From Flavobacterium saccharophilum (GTDB taxonomy: Bacteria; Bacteroidota; Bacteroidia; Flavobacteriales; Flavobacteriaceae), in NCBI RefSeq assembly GCF_900142735.1, contig NZ_FRBY01000003.1, positions 558,001 to 622,000 on the forward strand: a DNA stretch of 64,000 nucleotides, given 5' to 3'. The translations under genes and the position numbers were made by a program. The first letter of the stretch is position 1. Each line of letters opens with the position of its first letter. This document shows positions 32,317 to 42,334 of the stretch, piece by piece. Below the pieces are notes generated by a model, which did no database searches, was not told where the DNA came from, and was given only the letters and a program-made list of their open reading frames with translations.

Positions 32317-32324
32317 TATATTTG
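32317..32324 (+). promoter_or_regulatory. Putative -7 box (TATATTTG) directly before the type IX-secreted protein gene
   Basis: TATATTTG begins at the base after the permease stop codon and ends 7 bases before the ATG at 32332. If used, the transcript would start at or within a few bases of the start codon, giving an almost leaderless mRNA. Confidence 0.5.
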
Positions 32325-32331
32325 TTATACT

Positions 32332-34683
32332 ATGAATAAGGTAAAAAGTTTCTTAATCGTTTTATTTTTATGCTGTCTATCTGGAAAGATAAATGCACAG
32401 GTCATAACTATTGATGATCAAAGATCACCGCAACAACTTATTGAAAACACTTTAGTCAATAGCTCTTGTGCCTCCGCTTCAAATTTTTCTGGTAGCGGAG
32501 ACACTTTTACCCCGGGAAAAAAAAGTTTTGCTTATTTTAATAACAACGGAACTAGTTTTCCTTTTAATGAAGGTATTGTTTTAGTAACATCAACAGCTCA
32601 AAGTGCAGTTGGACCATTTCTTAGTGATGCAAATGAAGGTGCTGGCGATAGTCCTCAGTGGGGTAATGACAGCGATCTCGATGCGATACTCAGCATTAAT
32701 TCTCTGAATACTACAGTTTTAGAGTTTGATTTTATTGCTTACACAAGTTTATTAAGCTTTAATTATATTTTTGCTTCAAATGAATATCAATATAATTATC
32801 CTTGCCAATATTCCGACGGATTTGCTTTTTTAATAAAAGAAGCAGAAAGTACTGATCCGTATAAAAATTTAGCTGTAATACCCAATACCAGTATACCAGT
32901 TTCATCTATAAACATTCATCCGAAAATTGAACCAGGGACAAGACCTGGCGGCATTTCTTATACAGGCTGTGAAGCTTCAAATGCAAGCTATTTTAATGGA
33001 TTAAACACCAATACTAGTCCAATAAATTATGCAGGACAAACTATTGTTATGACTGCTCAAAGCACTGTGATTACAGGAAAAAAATACCATGTAAAATTGG
33101 TAATCGGCGATGCTGACGTTCGATATCAAAATTCGGCAATTTTCCTCGAAGCAGGCAGTTTTGCTTCAAAAATTGTTCTTGGAGAAGATCGTACAATGGC
33201 AACCAATAATCCCGCTTGTTTTAAAGAAAAAATCCTTTTAGACAGCAAACTTTCTCCTACAGACTATACGTTTAAATGGTATAAAAAAGACAATCCTGCT
33301 ACCATTCTGGGTACAAATTCAACTTTTGAAGTTACAGAAACCGGAACCTACAAGGTTGAAGCAACTGTTATAAGTACAACATGTATATTATCTGGTGAAA
33401 TAAAAATTGATTATGCTCCGGAAATTTCTTCCACAAATACTACTGTAGTACAATGTGATGATAATACAGATGGGATATCTATTTTCAATTTAACCAAAGC
33501 AGATAACATTGTAAAAAATAATGATTCCGAAATTTTAAATAATGGATATTACGAATCATTAGCCAATGCTGAAGCAAAAACAAATCCTATTTTAACTCCT
33601 GATAAATACGAAAATAAATCACCTAATCAGGTTGTTTTTGCAAGATTAGAAAATAAATACGGCTGTTATAAAATTGCCGAAGTAACACTACAAATTTCAA
33701 ATACAGCTGTAGCAAACCAAAATCCAATAATAACATGCGACGAAGATGGAATTCAGGATGGTTTTTATCAATTTGATCTGAATGCATTAGCAACTCCTCA
33801 AATCGTTTTCGGATTACCAAACGGGCTAACTGTGCAATATTATTTAACTGCAATTGATGCAGTAACTGAAACCAGTGCCGTTCCTAATATCTTTAAAAAC
33901 ACTACCGCTTTTTCCCAGACGATTTATGCGAGAGTTGTAAACGGGCCAGATTGTTATGATATCACACCCATAACACTTGTTGTAAATACTTTTGATCCAC
34001 CTAATTTTGAGGACGAGTCAGTAATTTTATGTAAAGATGGCAATATTCCATTAACTGTCGACCCAGGTTTCAGTAGCTATTCATGGAATACTGACCCTAC
34101 GAATAACACTAATTCACTAATAGCCTATGATGCCGGCGATTATTTGGTCACCGTACAAGACGCTAATGGCTGCAAACAAACTAAAACTTTCAAAGTTATT
34201 TTATCAGAGCCTGCAACCATAACTGGCGCAGTAATCAAGGATTTTTCTGCTAATGACAATTCGGTTTTACTCGAGTATACCGGAGCTGGAAATTATGAAT
34301 TCTCAATAGATGGCCAGGACTTTCAGTACGACCCAATGTTCAACAACGTAAAACCAGGTATTTACAATGCAATTGCAAGTGATAAAAATGGTTGCGGACC
34401 ATCTAATACTTTTCAGGTAATTGTTTTAGACTACCCAAGATACTTTACACCAAACGGAGATACTTATCATGATTTATGGGCAATTGAAAATTCTAATCTG
34501 CTTCCTGATTATAAAATTTTTATTTTTGATCGTTACGGTAAATTATTAAAACAAATGAACAAAAGTAGCACTGGATGGAACGGACAATTTAATGGTCAGG
34601 AACTACCTTCAGACGATTATTGGTTTACTTTAACTTTTGATAACGGCAAAAATGTTAAAGGTCATTTTAGTTTAAAAAGGTAA
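32332..34683 (+). CDS. Choice-of-anchor-L-type protein with type IX secretion (type B) sorting domain
   Basis: 783 residues. Signal peptide (MNKVKSFLIVLFLCCLSGKINAQ). Residues about 30-275 match the choice-of-anchor L domain (SCASASNFSGSGDTF, FNYIFASNEYQYNYPCQYSDG, FAFLIKEAES). Several Ig-like/adhesin repeats follow, each with a C-D-x-D pattern (VVQCDDNTDGISIFNLTKA; ITCDEDGIQDGFYQFDL). The C-terminal 85 residues are a type B (CHU_C/gliding-motility) sorting domain: YFTPNGDTYHDLW, IFIFDRYGKLLKQ, GWNGQFNG, DDYWFTLTF, KGHFSLKR. It is exported by the type IX system and displayed or released at the surface. No machinery gene is in the window. Confidence 0.92.
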   Translation: MNKVKSFLIVLFLCCLSGKINAQVITIDDQRSPQQLIENTLVNSSCASASNFSGSGDTFTPGKKSFAYFNNNGTSFPFNEGIVLVTSTAQSAVGPFLSDANEGAGDSPQWGNDSDLDAILSINSLNTTVLEFDFIAYTSLLSFNYIFASNEYQYNYPCQYSDGFAFLIKEAESTDPYKNLAVIPNTSIPVSSINIHPKIEPGTRPGGISYTGCEASNASYFNGLNTNTSPINYAGQTIVMTAQSTVITGKKYHVKLVIGDADVRYQNSAIFLEAGSFASKIVLGEDRTMATNNPACFKEKILLDSKLSPTDYTFKWYKKDNPATILGTNSTFEVTETGTYKVEATVISTTCILSGEIKIDYAPEISSTNTTVVQCDDNTDGISIFNLTKADNIVKNNDSEILNNGYYESLANAEAKTNPILTPDKYENKSPNQVVFARLENKYGCYKIAEVTLQISNTAVANQNPIITCDEDGIQDGFYQFDLNALATPQIVFGLPNGLTVQYYLTAIDAVTETSAVPNIFKNTTAFSQTIYARVVNGPDCYDITPITLVVNTFDPPNFEDESVILCKDGNIPLTVDPGFSSYSWNTDPTNNTNSLIAYDAGDYLVTVQDANGCKQTKTFKVILSEPATITGAVIKDFSANDNSVLLEYTGAGNYEFSIDGQDFQYDPMFNNVKPGIYNAIASDKNGCGPSNTFQVIVLDYPRYFTPNGDTYHDLWAIENSNLLPDYKIFIFDRYGKLLKQMNKSSTGWNGQFNGQELPSDDYWFTLTFDNGKNVKGHFSLKR

Positions 34684-34831
34684 AATCAAAAAAACTATTA
34701 ACATCATTTTTTTAATAACAAAATTAAAAAATAACATTCTTTTTAACACAATAATTATAAAAATTCAACATAAAGCTCAAAACGCTCAACAAACAACAGT
34801 GTTGAAAAATAAGATAACATCCACATTATCT

Positions 34832-34839
34832 TATTTTTG
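34832..34839 (+). promoter_or_regulatory. Putative -7 box (TATTTTTG) for the second type IX-secreted protein
   Basis: TATTTTTG matches TAnnTTTG, 17 bases before the ATG at 34857, so this gene has its own candidate promoter. Confidence 0.5.
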
Positions 34840-34856
34840 CATCTTATTTTTATAAG

Positions 34857-37325
34857 ATGAATCTAGTTAAAATTTCTTTGCTTTTATTTTTCTCTTCAAA
34901 CCTATTTTATGCGCAAAATGATTGTCACGACATGATAACGGTTTGTGGAAATAGCAATTTATCTGATTTGACAGCTGAAGGAACTGGCTTAATTGAAGAT
35001 TTCAGCAATATTAGTCGTTGCAAAATCGGAGAATACAATAGTCTTTGGTTAAAAATCGATGTAAAAAAGGGTGGAACATTAGGATTTATATTAACTCCTG
35101 AAAACAAGAATCTGGATGTTGATTTTGATTTTTTTGTATTTGGCCCTAATGTATCATGCGATAATTTGAAGACTCCAATACGATACTCTTATACAAGTCC
35201 AGTGGCCGCAAATCTTCCTAATAATACCACAGGAATGGATGGTGCAGCAACTGAAAGTTTTGACGGAATTGGCACAAGAGATGATTGCAAAGATTTAGGA
35301 TATACTGGAAATGGTTTTGTCAGATGGCTATATACAAATGACAACGATAGCTATTTTATTGTGATTTCTCGATTTTCAGGTACCGCAAAATTCTCAATAA
35401 AATGGACTGGAACAGCACTATTATTTGATCCACCAACTTTTAAAGCTCCGGAGCCTGGCACCACGTTCGATCTCGAAAAATGCGATACTGATATTATCGA
35501 TGATGACTCCACTGTATTTGATTTAACTCCAAACATTAAAGCTGCAGTTGATAACCTGCAAGATATAGAGGTTACATTTCACACAACTGCCAATGATGTA
35601 ATCACAGGCGAGAATGCCATTCAAAATCCCGGCGCATTTGCAAACACATCAATTAGTCAGCAAATTTACATGAGATTAACAAATACATTAACAAAGTGTT
35701 TTTCAACAACAGAATTCACAATAAAGGTCACTAAAAACAAACTTCAATTTCCTATTACTTCAGTTAATAATTGTGATGACTCGAGTGATGGAAGCAGTAC
35801 AAATGGAAAAATTGTTTTTTATCTCAAAAATATTACAGAAACACTTTTCCCAAATGCAGAGAAAGATGGTTTAGTTATTAAATATTATGCAGCTCTAAAC
35901 GATGCCAATACAAATTCAAATGAGCTCGTAAACTCCTTTTACAATACAACTCCAAATCAGCAATATATTTACGCTAAAGCTTATAACCACAAATACTGTA
36001 CAACGACACAGAAAATTTCATTAATAGTAAATACACTACCCCCTGTAACACATACCACTTTAATTCAATGTGATTCAAGCAAAAATCAAACGGGACTAGT
36101 GTTATATAATTTAGATCAGGCCAATGCTGAATTGACTAATAACGATTCAAAATTATCAACACAGTTTTTTCTTAGTAATTTTGATGCTGCAAATAACCAA
36201 AATCCTCTTGACGTAACTTTTCATAATACTATAAATCCACAAACCCTTTTTGCCAAAATAACCAATTTAGATACTAAATGCTGGAGTATTGCAACTGTAA
36301 CTTTAGAAACAAATCCAATTACATTGCCAGAATATTTTATTAATCCAGCCTGTGATGATGACGGCCTCGAAGATGGAATTCATGTATTTGATTTAACCAA
36401 GGCGAATATTCCGTATAATACAACACAAAATATAAAATATTTCTCTAATGAAAACAATGCTTTATTAGAACAAAATGAGATTACAGATCCTGCTTCCTAC
36501 CACAATGAAACACCCTACAACCAATTTGTTTTTGCACGGGTTGAAGAACAAAATAGTTGTTTTGGAATTAGTAAAATAAAACTAGAGGTTAATCAATTGC
36601 CAAACATACAATCGCATACAAGTACTAATGTATGCGAAAACAACACTTTGTATCAAGTGCATTTAGACGCTGGAATAATTAATAATTCAGTAAACAATTT
36701 TTCCTACAAATGGACCAAAGACGGTACAACAATCCCGAATGAAACAACTTCTGTTTTGAATGTCACCAAAACGGGGATCTATACAGTAATAGTAACCAAT
36801 AAAACAAATTGTTCCAAAACGAGAATTATAGAGGTTTTTGAATCGAACACAGCAACTATTCAAAACATTGAAATTATTGATTTATCAGACGAAAATAAAA
36901 TCACAGTAAATGTATCTGGAAAAGGCGATTATGAATTTAGTTTGAATTTGCCCGATGGTCCATTTCAAGAATCTAACATTTTCAATAATGTGGAGCCTGG
37001 AATATATGAAGTGTATGTAAACGACAAGAAAAATTGTGGTACTGTACATAAAACGACTGCAGTAATTGGAGCTCCAAAATATTTCACCCCAAATGATGAT
37101 GGTTATCACGACTACTGGAATATCGAGGGACTAAACGAAAACAGTAAAAATGCCATCATACTTATTTACGATCGCTATGGAAAATTATTAAAACAAATTC
37201 AACCTTCAAGTTTAGGATGGGATGGAACATTTACTGGCAATCCTCTCCCAGCTGATGATTACTGGTACACTTTAAAACTAGAAGATAATCGGGAAGCAAA
37301 AGGTCATTTTAGCTTAAAAAGATAA
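34857..37325 (+). CDS. Large surface protein with type IX secretion (type B) sorting domain
   Basis: 822 residues. Signal peptide (MNLVKISLLLFFSSNLFYAQ). Residues 20-190 form an N-terminal domain with CHDMITVCGNSNL and SLWLKIDVKKGGTLGFIL, seen in many flavobacterial surface proteins. Repeats of about 90 residues follow, each opening with a C-D-D/S pattern (NNCDDSSDG; IQCDSSKNQ; PACDDDGLEDGIHVFDL). The C-terminus is a type B sorting domain nearly identical to that of the upstream gene (YFTPNDDGYHDYW, YDRYGKLLKQIQ, GHFSLKR). The repeats resemble those of the upstream protein, so the two are likely paralogues. An adhesion or matrix role is inferred. Confidence 0.92.
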   Translation: MNLVKISLLLFFSSNLFYAQNDCHDMITVCGNSNLSDLTAEGTGLIEDFSNISRCKIGEYNSLWLKIDVKKGGTLGFILTPENKNLDVDFDFFVFGPNVSCDNLKTPIRYSYTSPVAANLPNNTTGMDGAATESFDGIGTRDDCKDLGYTGNGFVRWLYTNDNDSYFIVISRFSGTAKFSIKWTGTALLFDPPTFKAPEPGTTFDLEKCDTDIIDDDSTVFDLTPNIKAAVDNLQDIEVTFHTTANDVITGENAIQNPGAFANTSISQQIYMRLTNTLTKCFSTTEFTIKVTKNKLQFPITSVNNCDDSSDGSSTNGKIVFYLKNITETLFPNAEKDGLVIKYYAALNDANTNSNELVNSFYNTTPNQQYIYAKAYNHKYCTTTQKISLIVNTLPPVTHTTLIQCDSSKNQTGLVLYNLDQANAELTNNDSKLSTQFFLSNFDAANNQNPLDVTFHNTINPQTLFAKITNLDTKCWSIATVTLETNPITLPEYFINPACDDDGLEDGIHVFDLTKANIPYNTTQNIKYFSNENNALLEQNEITDPASYHNETPYNQFVFARVEEQNSCFGISKIKLEVNQLPNIQSHTSTNVCENNTLYQVHLDAGIINNSVNNFSYKWTKDGTTIPNETTSVLNVTKTGIYTVIVTNKTNCSKTRIIEVFESNTATIQNIEIIDLSDENKITVNVSGKGDYEFSLNLPDGPFQESNIFNNVEPGIYEVYVNDKKNCGTVHKTTAVIGAPKYFTPNDDGYHDYWNIEGLNENSKNAIILIYDRYGKLLKQIQPSSLGWDGTFTGNPLPADDYWYTLKLEDNREAKGHFSLKR

Positions 37326-37384
37326 TGCGCAGAAATTCCGATCTCTCAAACACCGTAAATTTCTAATTGCAAAATTTCCAAAAA

Positions 37385-37420
37385 AAAATCCCAAACTCCT
37401 TAATTGGAATTTGGGATTTT
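37385..37420. terminator. Bidirectional terminator between the surface protein and typA
   Basis: AAAATCCCAAA (37385-37395) pairs perfectly with TTTGGGATTTT (37410-37420) around a 14-base loop. The flanking A and T runs serve both strands, and the two genes converge here. Confidence 0.85.
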
Positions 37421-37440
37421 AAATATTGAAAATTTAAATA

Positions 37441-39237
37441 TTAGATTTTAAATCTTTTTCTATCAGTTTCAGTCAAATAAATTTTTCTTAAACGGATTGA
37501 TTTAGGAGTAACCTCTACATATTCATCTTTTTGAATGTACTCTAAAGCTTCTTCAAGAGAGAAAATAATTGGAGGAATAATTCTGGCCTTTTCATCATTT
37601 CCAGAAGAACGTACGTTAGATTGTTTTTTCTCTTTAGTTACGTTCACACACATATCATCACCACGAGAGTTTTCTCCAATTACCTGACCTTCGTAGATTT
37701 CAGCATTTGGTTCAACAAAAAACTTTCCACGATCTTGCAATTTATCGATAGAATAAGGAATAGCTTTTCCTTTTTCCATAGAAATCAACGAACCTTTGTT
37801 ACGTCCGGCAATTTCTCCTTTGTAAGGCTCATATCCTATAAAACGGTGTGCCATAATAGCCTCACCAGCTGTTGCAGTAAGTAATTGGTTACGTAATCCA
37901 ATAATTCCACGTGATGGAATATTAAATTTTACAATCATACGTTCACCTTTAGTTTCCATAGAAAGCATTTCTCCTTTACGCATTGTAACGAATTCAACTG
38001 CTCTTCCAGAAAGTGATTCTGGTAAATCGATTGTCAATTCCTCAATTGGCTCACATTTTTTACCATCAATTTCTTTGATGATAACTTGTGGCTGACCAAT
38101 TTGTAACTCATACCCTTCTCTTCTCATTGTTTCAATAAGAACAGACAAGTGAAGTACTCCACGGCCAAAAACCATGAATTTATCTGCAGAATCAGTTTCA
38201 CCTAACTTCATCGCTAAGTTTTTCTCTAATTCTTTTGTCAATCTTTCTCTAATATGACGAGAAGTTACAAATTTACCTTCTTTACCAAAGAAAGGTGAGT
38301 CGTTGATTGTAAACAACATACTCATTGTAGGCTCATCGATATCAATCGTTTTTAGACCTTCAGGATTTTCAAAATCAGCAATAGTATCACCAATTTCAAA
38401 ACCTTCAACTCCAATGATTGCACAAATATCTCCAGCAATAACCTCTTGTACTTTTTTACGACCAAGTCCTTCAAAAGTATGAAGTTCTTTGATACGAGAC
38501 TTAGATACAGTACCATCTCTTTTTACTAATGAGATTGGCATACCTTCTTTAAGAACACCTCTTTCTAAACGACCAATAGCGATACGACCTGTAAAGGCAG
38601 AGAAATCCAAAGAAGTAATTAACATTTGTGGTGTTCCTTCAGAAACTTTAGGAGCTGGCACATTTTCAACAACCATATCCAATAATGCTTCAACATTATC
38701 AGTTACGTTTTCCCAATGATCAGACATCCAGTTGTTTTTAGCAGAACCATAAACTGTTGGAAAATCCAACTGCCATTCTTCAGCACCTAATTCAAACATT
38801 AAGTCAAAAACTTTTTCATGAACTTCTTCAGGAGTACAGTTTTCTTTATCTACTTTATTAATAACTACGCATGGCTTAAGACCTAAATCAATAGCTTTTT
38901 GTAGTACAAAACGAGTTTGTGGCATTGGACCCTCAAAAGCATCCACTAGCAAACATACACCATCGGCCATGTTCAATACACGTTCTACTTCACCTCCAAA
39001 ATCGGCGTGGCCTGGAGTGTCGATAATATTGATTTTTGTTCCTTTATATTGAACTGATACGTTTTTAGAAGTAATAGTAATTCCTCTCTCACGCTCTAAA
39101 TCGTTATTATCAAGAATTAAATCACCTGTATTTTCGTTGTCACGAAATAATTGACAGTGATACATAATTTTATCAACCAAAGTGGTTTTACCGTGATCGA
39201 CGTGGGCAATAATTGCAATGTTTCTAATAGATTCCAT
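37441..39237 (-). CDS. typA: Translational GTPase TypA/BipA
   Basis: 598 residues, the normal length. GTPase motifs: G1 [10 protein letters not shown] (10-19), G2 region [13 protein letters not shown]3 DTPGHADF, G4 NKVD. EF-G-like domains II, III and V follow, with the TypA-specific C-terminal domain ([29 protein letters not shown]). TypA binds ribosomes and helps assembly and translation under stress or cold. It stands alone, with a TACCTTTG box upstream. Confidence 0.96.
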   Translation of the reverse strand: MESIRNIAIIAHVDHGKTTLVDKIMYHCQLFRDNENTGDLILDNNDLERERGITITSKNVSVQYKGTKINIIDTPGHADFGGEVERVLNMADGVCLLVDAFEGPMPQTRFVLQKAIDLGLKPCVVINKVDKENCTPEEVHEKVFDLMFELGAEEWQLDFPTVYGSAKNNWMSDHWENVTDNVEALLDMVVENVPAPKVSEGTPQMLITSLDFSAFTGRIAIGRLERGVLKEGMPISLVKRDGTVSKSRIKELHTFEGLGRKKVQEVIAGDICAIIGVEGFEIGDTIADFENPEGLKTIDIDEPTMSMLFTINDSPFFGKEGKFVTSRHIRERLTKELEKNLAMKLGETDSADKFMVFGRGVLHLSVLIETMRREGYELQIGQPQVIIKEIDGKKCEPIEELTIDLPESLSGRAVEFVTMRKGEMLSMETKGERMIVKFNIPSRGIIGLRNQLLTATAGEAIMAHRFIGYEPYKGEIAGRNKGSLISMEKGKAIPYSIDKLQDRGKFFVEPNAEIYEGQVIGENSRGDDMCVNVTKEKKQSNVRSSGNDEKARIIPPIIFSLEEALEYIQKDEYVEVTPKSIRLRKIYLTETDRKRFKI

Positions 39238-39256
39238 CTGTGATTTTTAATGGGTG

Positions 39257-39264
39257 CAAAGGTA
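39257..39264 (-). promoter_or_regulatory. Putative -7 box (TACCTTTG) for typA
   Basis: The minus strand reads TACCTTTG at 39264-39257, 19 bases before the typA ATG at 39237. It matches TAnnTTTG. Confidence 0.55.
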
Positions 39265-39392
39265 CACTTTATTTTGATATAAAAAACGTTTCTTTGATAG
39301 TTTGCGTATATCCAACTAATTAGTTCACTGAACAATGTAAATTTAACTGTCAAATTGACATTCAATAATTGCTGAATTATCGTTAATTTAAC

Positions 39393-39400
39393 TATATTTG
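39393..39400 (+). promoter_or_regulatory. Putative -7 box (TATATTTG) adjoining the PAS kinase start
   Basis: TATATTTG ends 4 bases before the ATG at 39405. A TTG lies at 39369-39371, 21 bases upstream, slightly long for a -33 element. Transcription from here would begin at about the start codon, which implies a leaderless mRNA. Confidence 0.45.
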
Positions 39401-39404
39401 AGTG

Positions 39405-41114
39405 ATGAAAAGTAAAACTCTCCAAATTACTCTGATTTATATTATCATTTCGTTATTTATGACTATAATCTGTCATAAATTACTCACGATTTACTTTTCA
39501 CCAACAGAAAACTATAATTTATTCCTTGCCAAAGATATTTTTTTTATTTTAGCCACAGGACTGGTATTCAAATATATACTCTCTAAAAATGAAGTCAAAA
39601 ATAAATCTGTTTTTGAAAAACTAAAACAGACTAACGAAGAAATTAAAGAATCTAACGAAAAATATGATATTGTAGCCAAAGCAACAAGCGACACCATTTG
39701 GGACTGGAAAATTCAGGAAGACAGCATCAGCTGGAACAGAGGTATTGAAGGGATATTTGGCTATAACCAGGAAGATGTTGGCAAAACTTCAAAATGGTGG
39801 TTTGATAAAATTCACCCTGAAGACAGCATTAGGATGTCTATAAAATTATATTCATTCATTGAGCAAAAAACCGAAAAATGGCAGGATCAATATCGCTTCA
39901 GATGTGCCGACGGAACTTATAAATATGTATTAGACAGAGGCTTTTTATTAAAAGATGAAAAAGGAAGAGCCATCAGAATGATTGGAGCGATCCAGGATAT
40001 CACAAAACAAAAAGAAGAGGAACAACGATTAAAACTTTTAGAAACTGTAATTACACAATCTAAAGACTCTATTTTAATCACAGAAGCAAATTCCGTAGCC
40101 CGCAGGATTCCGAAGATTGTTTACGTAAACCCTGCATTTTCTCAAATGTCAGGATACCAGTCTAATGAAATAATAGGAAAATCTCCAAATATTTTCAAAG
40201 GACCAAAATCAGATTCAGAAGAACTAAAAAAACTATTAAGAGCTATAAAAAATGAAGAAGAATGTTTAATAGAAACCATTAGCTACACTAAACAGAAAGA
40301 AGAATTTTGGGTTCGATTTTCAATGATTCCAATTTTCAATAATGAAGGCGTAATTTCACACTGGATTTCAATACAAAGAGATATTACCGATGAGAAAAAA
40401 CTGGAAACAGAAAAGGAACATCTTATTCGCGAATTAACACAAAACAATAAGGATTTAAAACAATTCTCATACATTACATCACACAATCTTAGAGCCCCTC
40501 TTTCCAATTTAATCGGTCTTTTAAATCTTATTGAAGACATACCTGTCGAAAACACTGAACTCGAAGAGATCATTGCGGGATTCACGAAATCGACACACCT
40601 GCTAAACGAAACAATCAATGACCTGGTAAAAGTCATTATTATTAAAGACAATCCTTCAATGCAAAAAGAAGAAGTTTCTTTACAAGAAGTATTCGAAAAC
40701 GTATTTAGTCAATTATCATTTCAAATAGAATTACACAAACCAATCATAAAACTCAAGTTCGACAGAGTTCCATTATTAAATACAAACAAAGCTTACATAG
40801 AAAGTATCTTACTAAATTTACTAACGAATTCCATAAAATACAAATCAGAAAATCGAAAATTAAAAATATCAATAATGGCCGAACAAATAGATCATAAAGC
40901 CATATTAACTTTTAAAGACAACGGAATTGGCATTGATTTAGAAAGAAACCGCGACAAAGTTTTTGGCCTATATCAAAGATTCCACAATTATCCTGACAGT
41001 AAAGGTCTAGGATTATATCTGGTAAAATCACAGGTCGAAACCATGGGTGGCACCATAAGCATCGAAAGCGAGGTCAACAAAGGAACCACATTTACAATAA
41101 CATTTAAAAATTAA
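39405..41114 (+). CDS. PAS-domain sensor histidine kinase
   Basis: The ATG at 39405 is preferred to a GTG one codon upstream. About 569 residues. Two membrane segments (about 8-30 and 40-60) come first. Next are two PAS/PAC modules: 85-200, with IWDWKIQEDSISWNRGIEGIFGY and FRCADGTYKYVLDRG, and 210-330, with KIVYVNPAFSQMSGY and WISIQRDITDEKK. A HisKA domain has its phosphoacceptor near H360 in SHNLRAPLSNL, followed by a HATPase_c domain (LLNLLTNSIKYKS, DNGIGIDLERNRDKVFG, GLGLYLVKSQ). The receiver-only regulator gene starts 6 bases downstream and is the probable partner. PAS ligands are unknown. Confidence 0.93.
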   Translation: MKSKTLQITLIYIIISLFMTIICHKLLTIYFSPTENYNLFLAKDIFFILATGLVFKYILSKNEVKNKSVFEKLKQTNEEIKESNEKYDIVAKATSDTIWDWKIQEDSISWNRGIEGIFGYNQEDVGKTSKWWFDKIHPEDSIRMSIKLYSFIEQKTEKWQDQYRFRCADGTYKYVLDRGFLLKDEKGRAIRMIGAIQDITKQKEEEQRLKLLETVITQSKDSILITEANSVARRIPKIVYVNPAFSQMSGYQSNEIIGKSPNIFKGPKSDSEELKKLLRAIKNEEECLIETISYTKQKEEFWVRFSMIPIFNNEGVISHWISIQRDITDEKKLETEKEHLIRELTQNNKDLKQFSYITSHNLRAPLSNLIGLLNLIEDIPVENTELEEIIAGFTKSTHLLNETINDLVKVIIIKDNPSMQKEEVSLQEVFENVFSQLSFQIELHKPIIKLKFDRVPLLNTNKAYIESILLNLLTNSIKYKSENRKLKISIMAEQIDHKAILTFKDNGIGIDLERNRDKVFGLYQRFHNYPDSKGLGLYLVKSQVETMGGTISIESEVNKGTTFTITFKN

Positions 41115-41120
41115 CCTATT

Positions 41121-41537
41121 ATGCTTGAGCAAATCTTATGCATCGATGATGACCCAATCACTTTAATGCTATGCAAAAAAGTAATTTCAAAATCGGAATT
41201 TTCGAATGAAATTATTACGGCTCAAAATGGCGAAGAAGCACTACTCCACTTCAACACCTTAAAATACACCAACAACAAAAACAAAGTAAGCAAAAAACCC
41301 GAATTAATTTTTCTAGACCTAAACATGCCTGTCATGGGTGGCTGGGAATTCCTGGACCATTTTACTTCCGGAGACTACACTGAGTTCAGCAACGCAGCAA
41401 GTGTTATTGTTTTATCTTCAACAATTGATCCTGATGATTTAGCCAAAGCAAAAAAATACCCCATAATTATTGATTTCCTTTCAAAGCCAATTACCTTGCC
41501 AATGTTAGAATATCTTAAAAAGAAGATAGATATTTAG
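41121..41537 (+). CDS. Single-domain response regulator (receiver only)
   Basis: 138 residues, a receiver domain with no output domain. CIDDDP (7-12) gives the acidic pocket, D66 in LIFLDLNMPVMGG is the phosphoacceptor, VIVLSSTIDP holds the Thr/Ser switch, and the lysine is in DFLSKPI. An insert (TLKYTNNKNKVSKKP) precedes strand 3. It is encoded 6 bases after the PAS kinase, so it is likely its direct target, passing phosphate on or binding an unknown partner. A strong terminator follows. Confidence 0.92.
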   Translation: MLEQILCIDDDPITLMLCKKVISKSEFSNEIITAQNGEEALLHFNTLKYTNNKNKVSKKPELIFLDLNMPVMGGWEFLDHFTSGDYTEFSNAASVIVLSSTIDPDDLAKAKKYPIIIDFLSKPITLPMLEYLKKKIDI

Positions 41538-41553
41538 AAAATTCAAATAAAAT

Positions 41554-41615
41554 AAAAAATCCAAATTCCAATATTGCTTTAATTGAAAGCTTAGTATTGG
41601 AATTTGGATTTTTTT
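41554..41615 (+). terminator. Strong terminator after the receiver gene
   Basis: AAAAAATCCAAATTCCAATA (41554-41573) pairs perfectly with 41595-41614 around a 21-base loop. The right arm ends in T-rich sequence. Being symmetrical, it could act on both strands. Confidence 0.85.
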
Positions 41616-41644
41616 ATTTAGAATTTATCCTATTTTATACAAAC

Positions 41645-41671
41645 AAAAAAAGCCCTCTAAAACAGGGCTTT
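41645..41671 (-). terminator. Terminator of rpsT
   Basis: On the minus strand AAAGCCCT (41671-41664) pairs with AGGGCTTT (41656-41649), followed by a T-rich run. Confidence 0.85.
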
Positions 41672-41696
41672 CATATATTTAGGAAATTGTAATTAA

Positions 41697-41948
41697 TTAC
41701 AATTTAGCAACATGCTTAGTTAATTTAGACTTCAAGTTAGAAGCTTTATTATCATGAATGATGTTCTTTTTAGCTAATTTATCAATCATAGAAATTACAG
41801 TTGATAATTTAGAAGCAGCATCAGATTTTTCAGTAGCTAATCTTAATGCTTTAATCGCATTACGAGTAGTTTTATGTTGGTATCTGTTAAGAACTCTTCT
41901 TTTTTCGTTACTTCTGATTCTTTTTAACGCTGACTTATGATTTGCCAT
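41697..41948 (-). CDS. rpsT: 30S ribosomal protein S20
   Basis: 83 residues, strongly basic. The start MANHKSALKRIRSNEKRRVLNR and the block STVISMIDKLAKKNIIHDNKASNLKSKL are classic S20. It binds 16S rRNA early in 30S assembly. The gene is followed by its own terminator and lies downstream of the tRNA-Glu cluster on the same strand. The length is normal. Confidence 0.97.
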   Translation of the reverse strand: MANHKSALKRIRSNEKRRVLNRYQHKTTRNAIKALRLATEKSDAASKLSTVISMIDKLAKKNIIHDNKASNLKSKLTKHVAKL

Positions 41949-42102
41949 TTTCTTTTAATTTTAGATGTAATAATTATTATAAATACTAGTTAAAAAAGAA
42001 AAACCTCCCACAATTGCAAAACAATCACTTTGGTTTTAACTAATAAAACAAAAATCGAGACACCAACTTTTATTTTACAAAACTTATTTACAACTAATTC
42101 AG

Positions 42103-42174
42103 TAGTCTGTAAGGGAATCGAACCCCTGTTACCAGGACGAAAGCCTGGAGTCCTAACCCCTAGACGAACAGACC
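42103..42174 (-). tRNA. tRNA-Glu (UUC), divergent copy
   Basis: 72 nt without encoded CCA. The acceptor stem GGTCTGT/ACAGACT pairs over 7 positions with a G-U at the end. The D-arm GTCTAGGGGTTAGGAC is complete. The anticodon stem CCAGG/CCTGG holds the loop CTTTCGT with anticodon TTC. The T-stem AGGGG/CCCTT surrounds TTCGATT. Base 37 is G rather than A. It shares the D-arm with the other two copies but differs in the acceptor, anticodon and T-stems. Confidence 0.9.
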
Positions 42175-42217
42175 ATATCCTTCTAAGTTTTTCTATAATT
42201 AAATAGAGGTATTATTG

Positions 42218-42289
42218 TAGCCCGTAGCGGAATCGAACCGCTCTTACATGGATGAAAACCATGCGTCCTAACCGATAGACGAACGGGCC
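42218..42289 (-). tRNA. tRNA-Glu (UUC), copy 2
   Basis: 72 nt. Acceptor GGCCCGT/ACGGGCT, anticodon stem CATGG/CCATG with loop TTTTCAT (anticodon TTC), T-arm AGCGG-TTCGATT-CCGCT. It is identical to copy 3 at 42335-42406. Confidence 0.93.
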
Positions 42290-42334
42290 ATTTTAATTCT
42301 CAGTATTTTAAGAACAATTTCGCAGAAAAAGTAG

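Noticed and set aside
42103..42174. Reading the divergent tRNA as a pseudogene
   Set aside because: All stems pair once the T-stem G-U pair is allowed, so it is scored as intact, although G37 is unusual.
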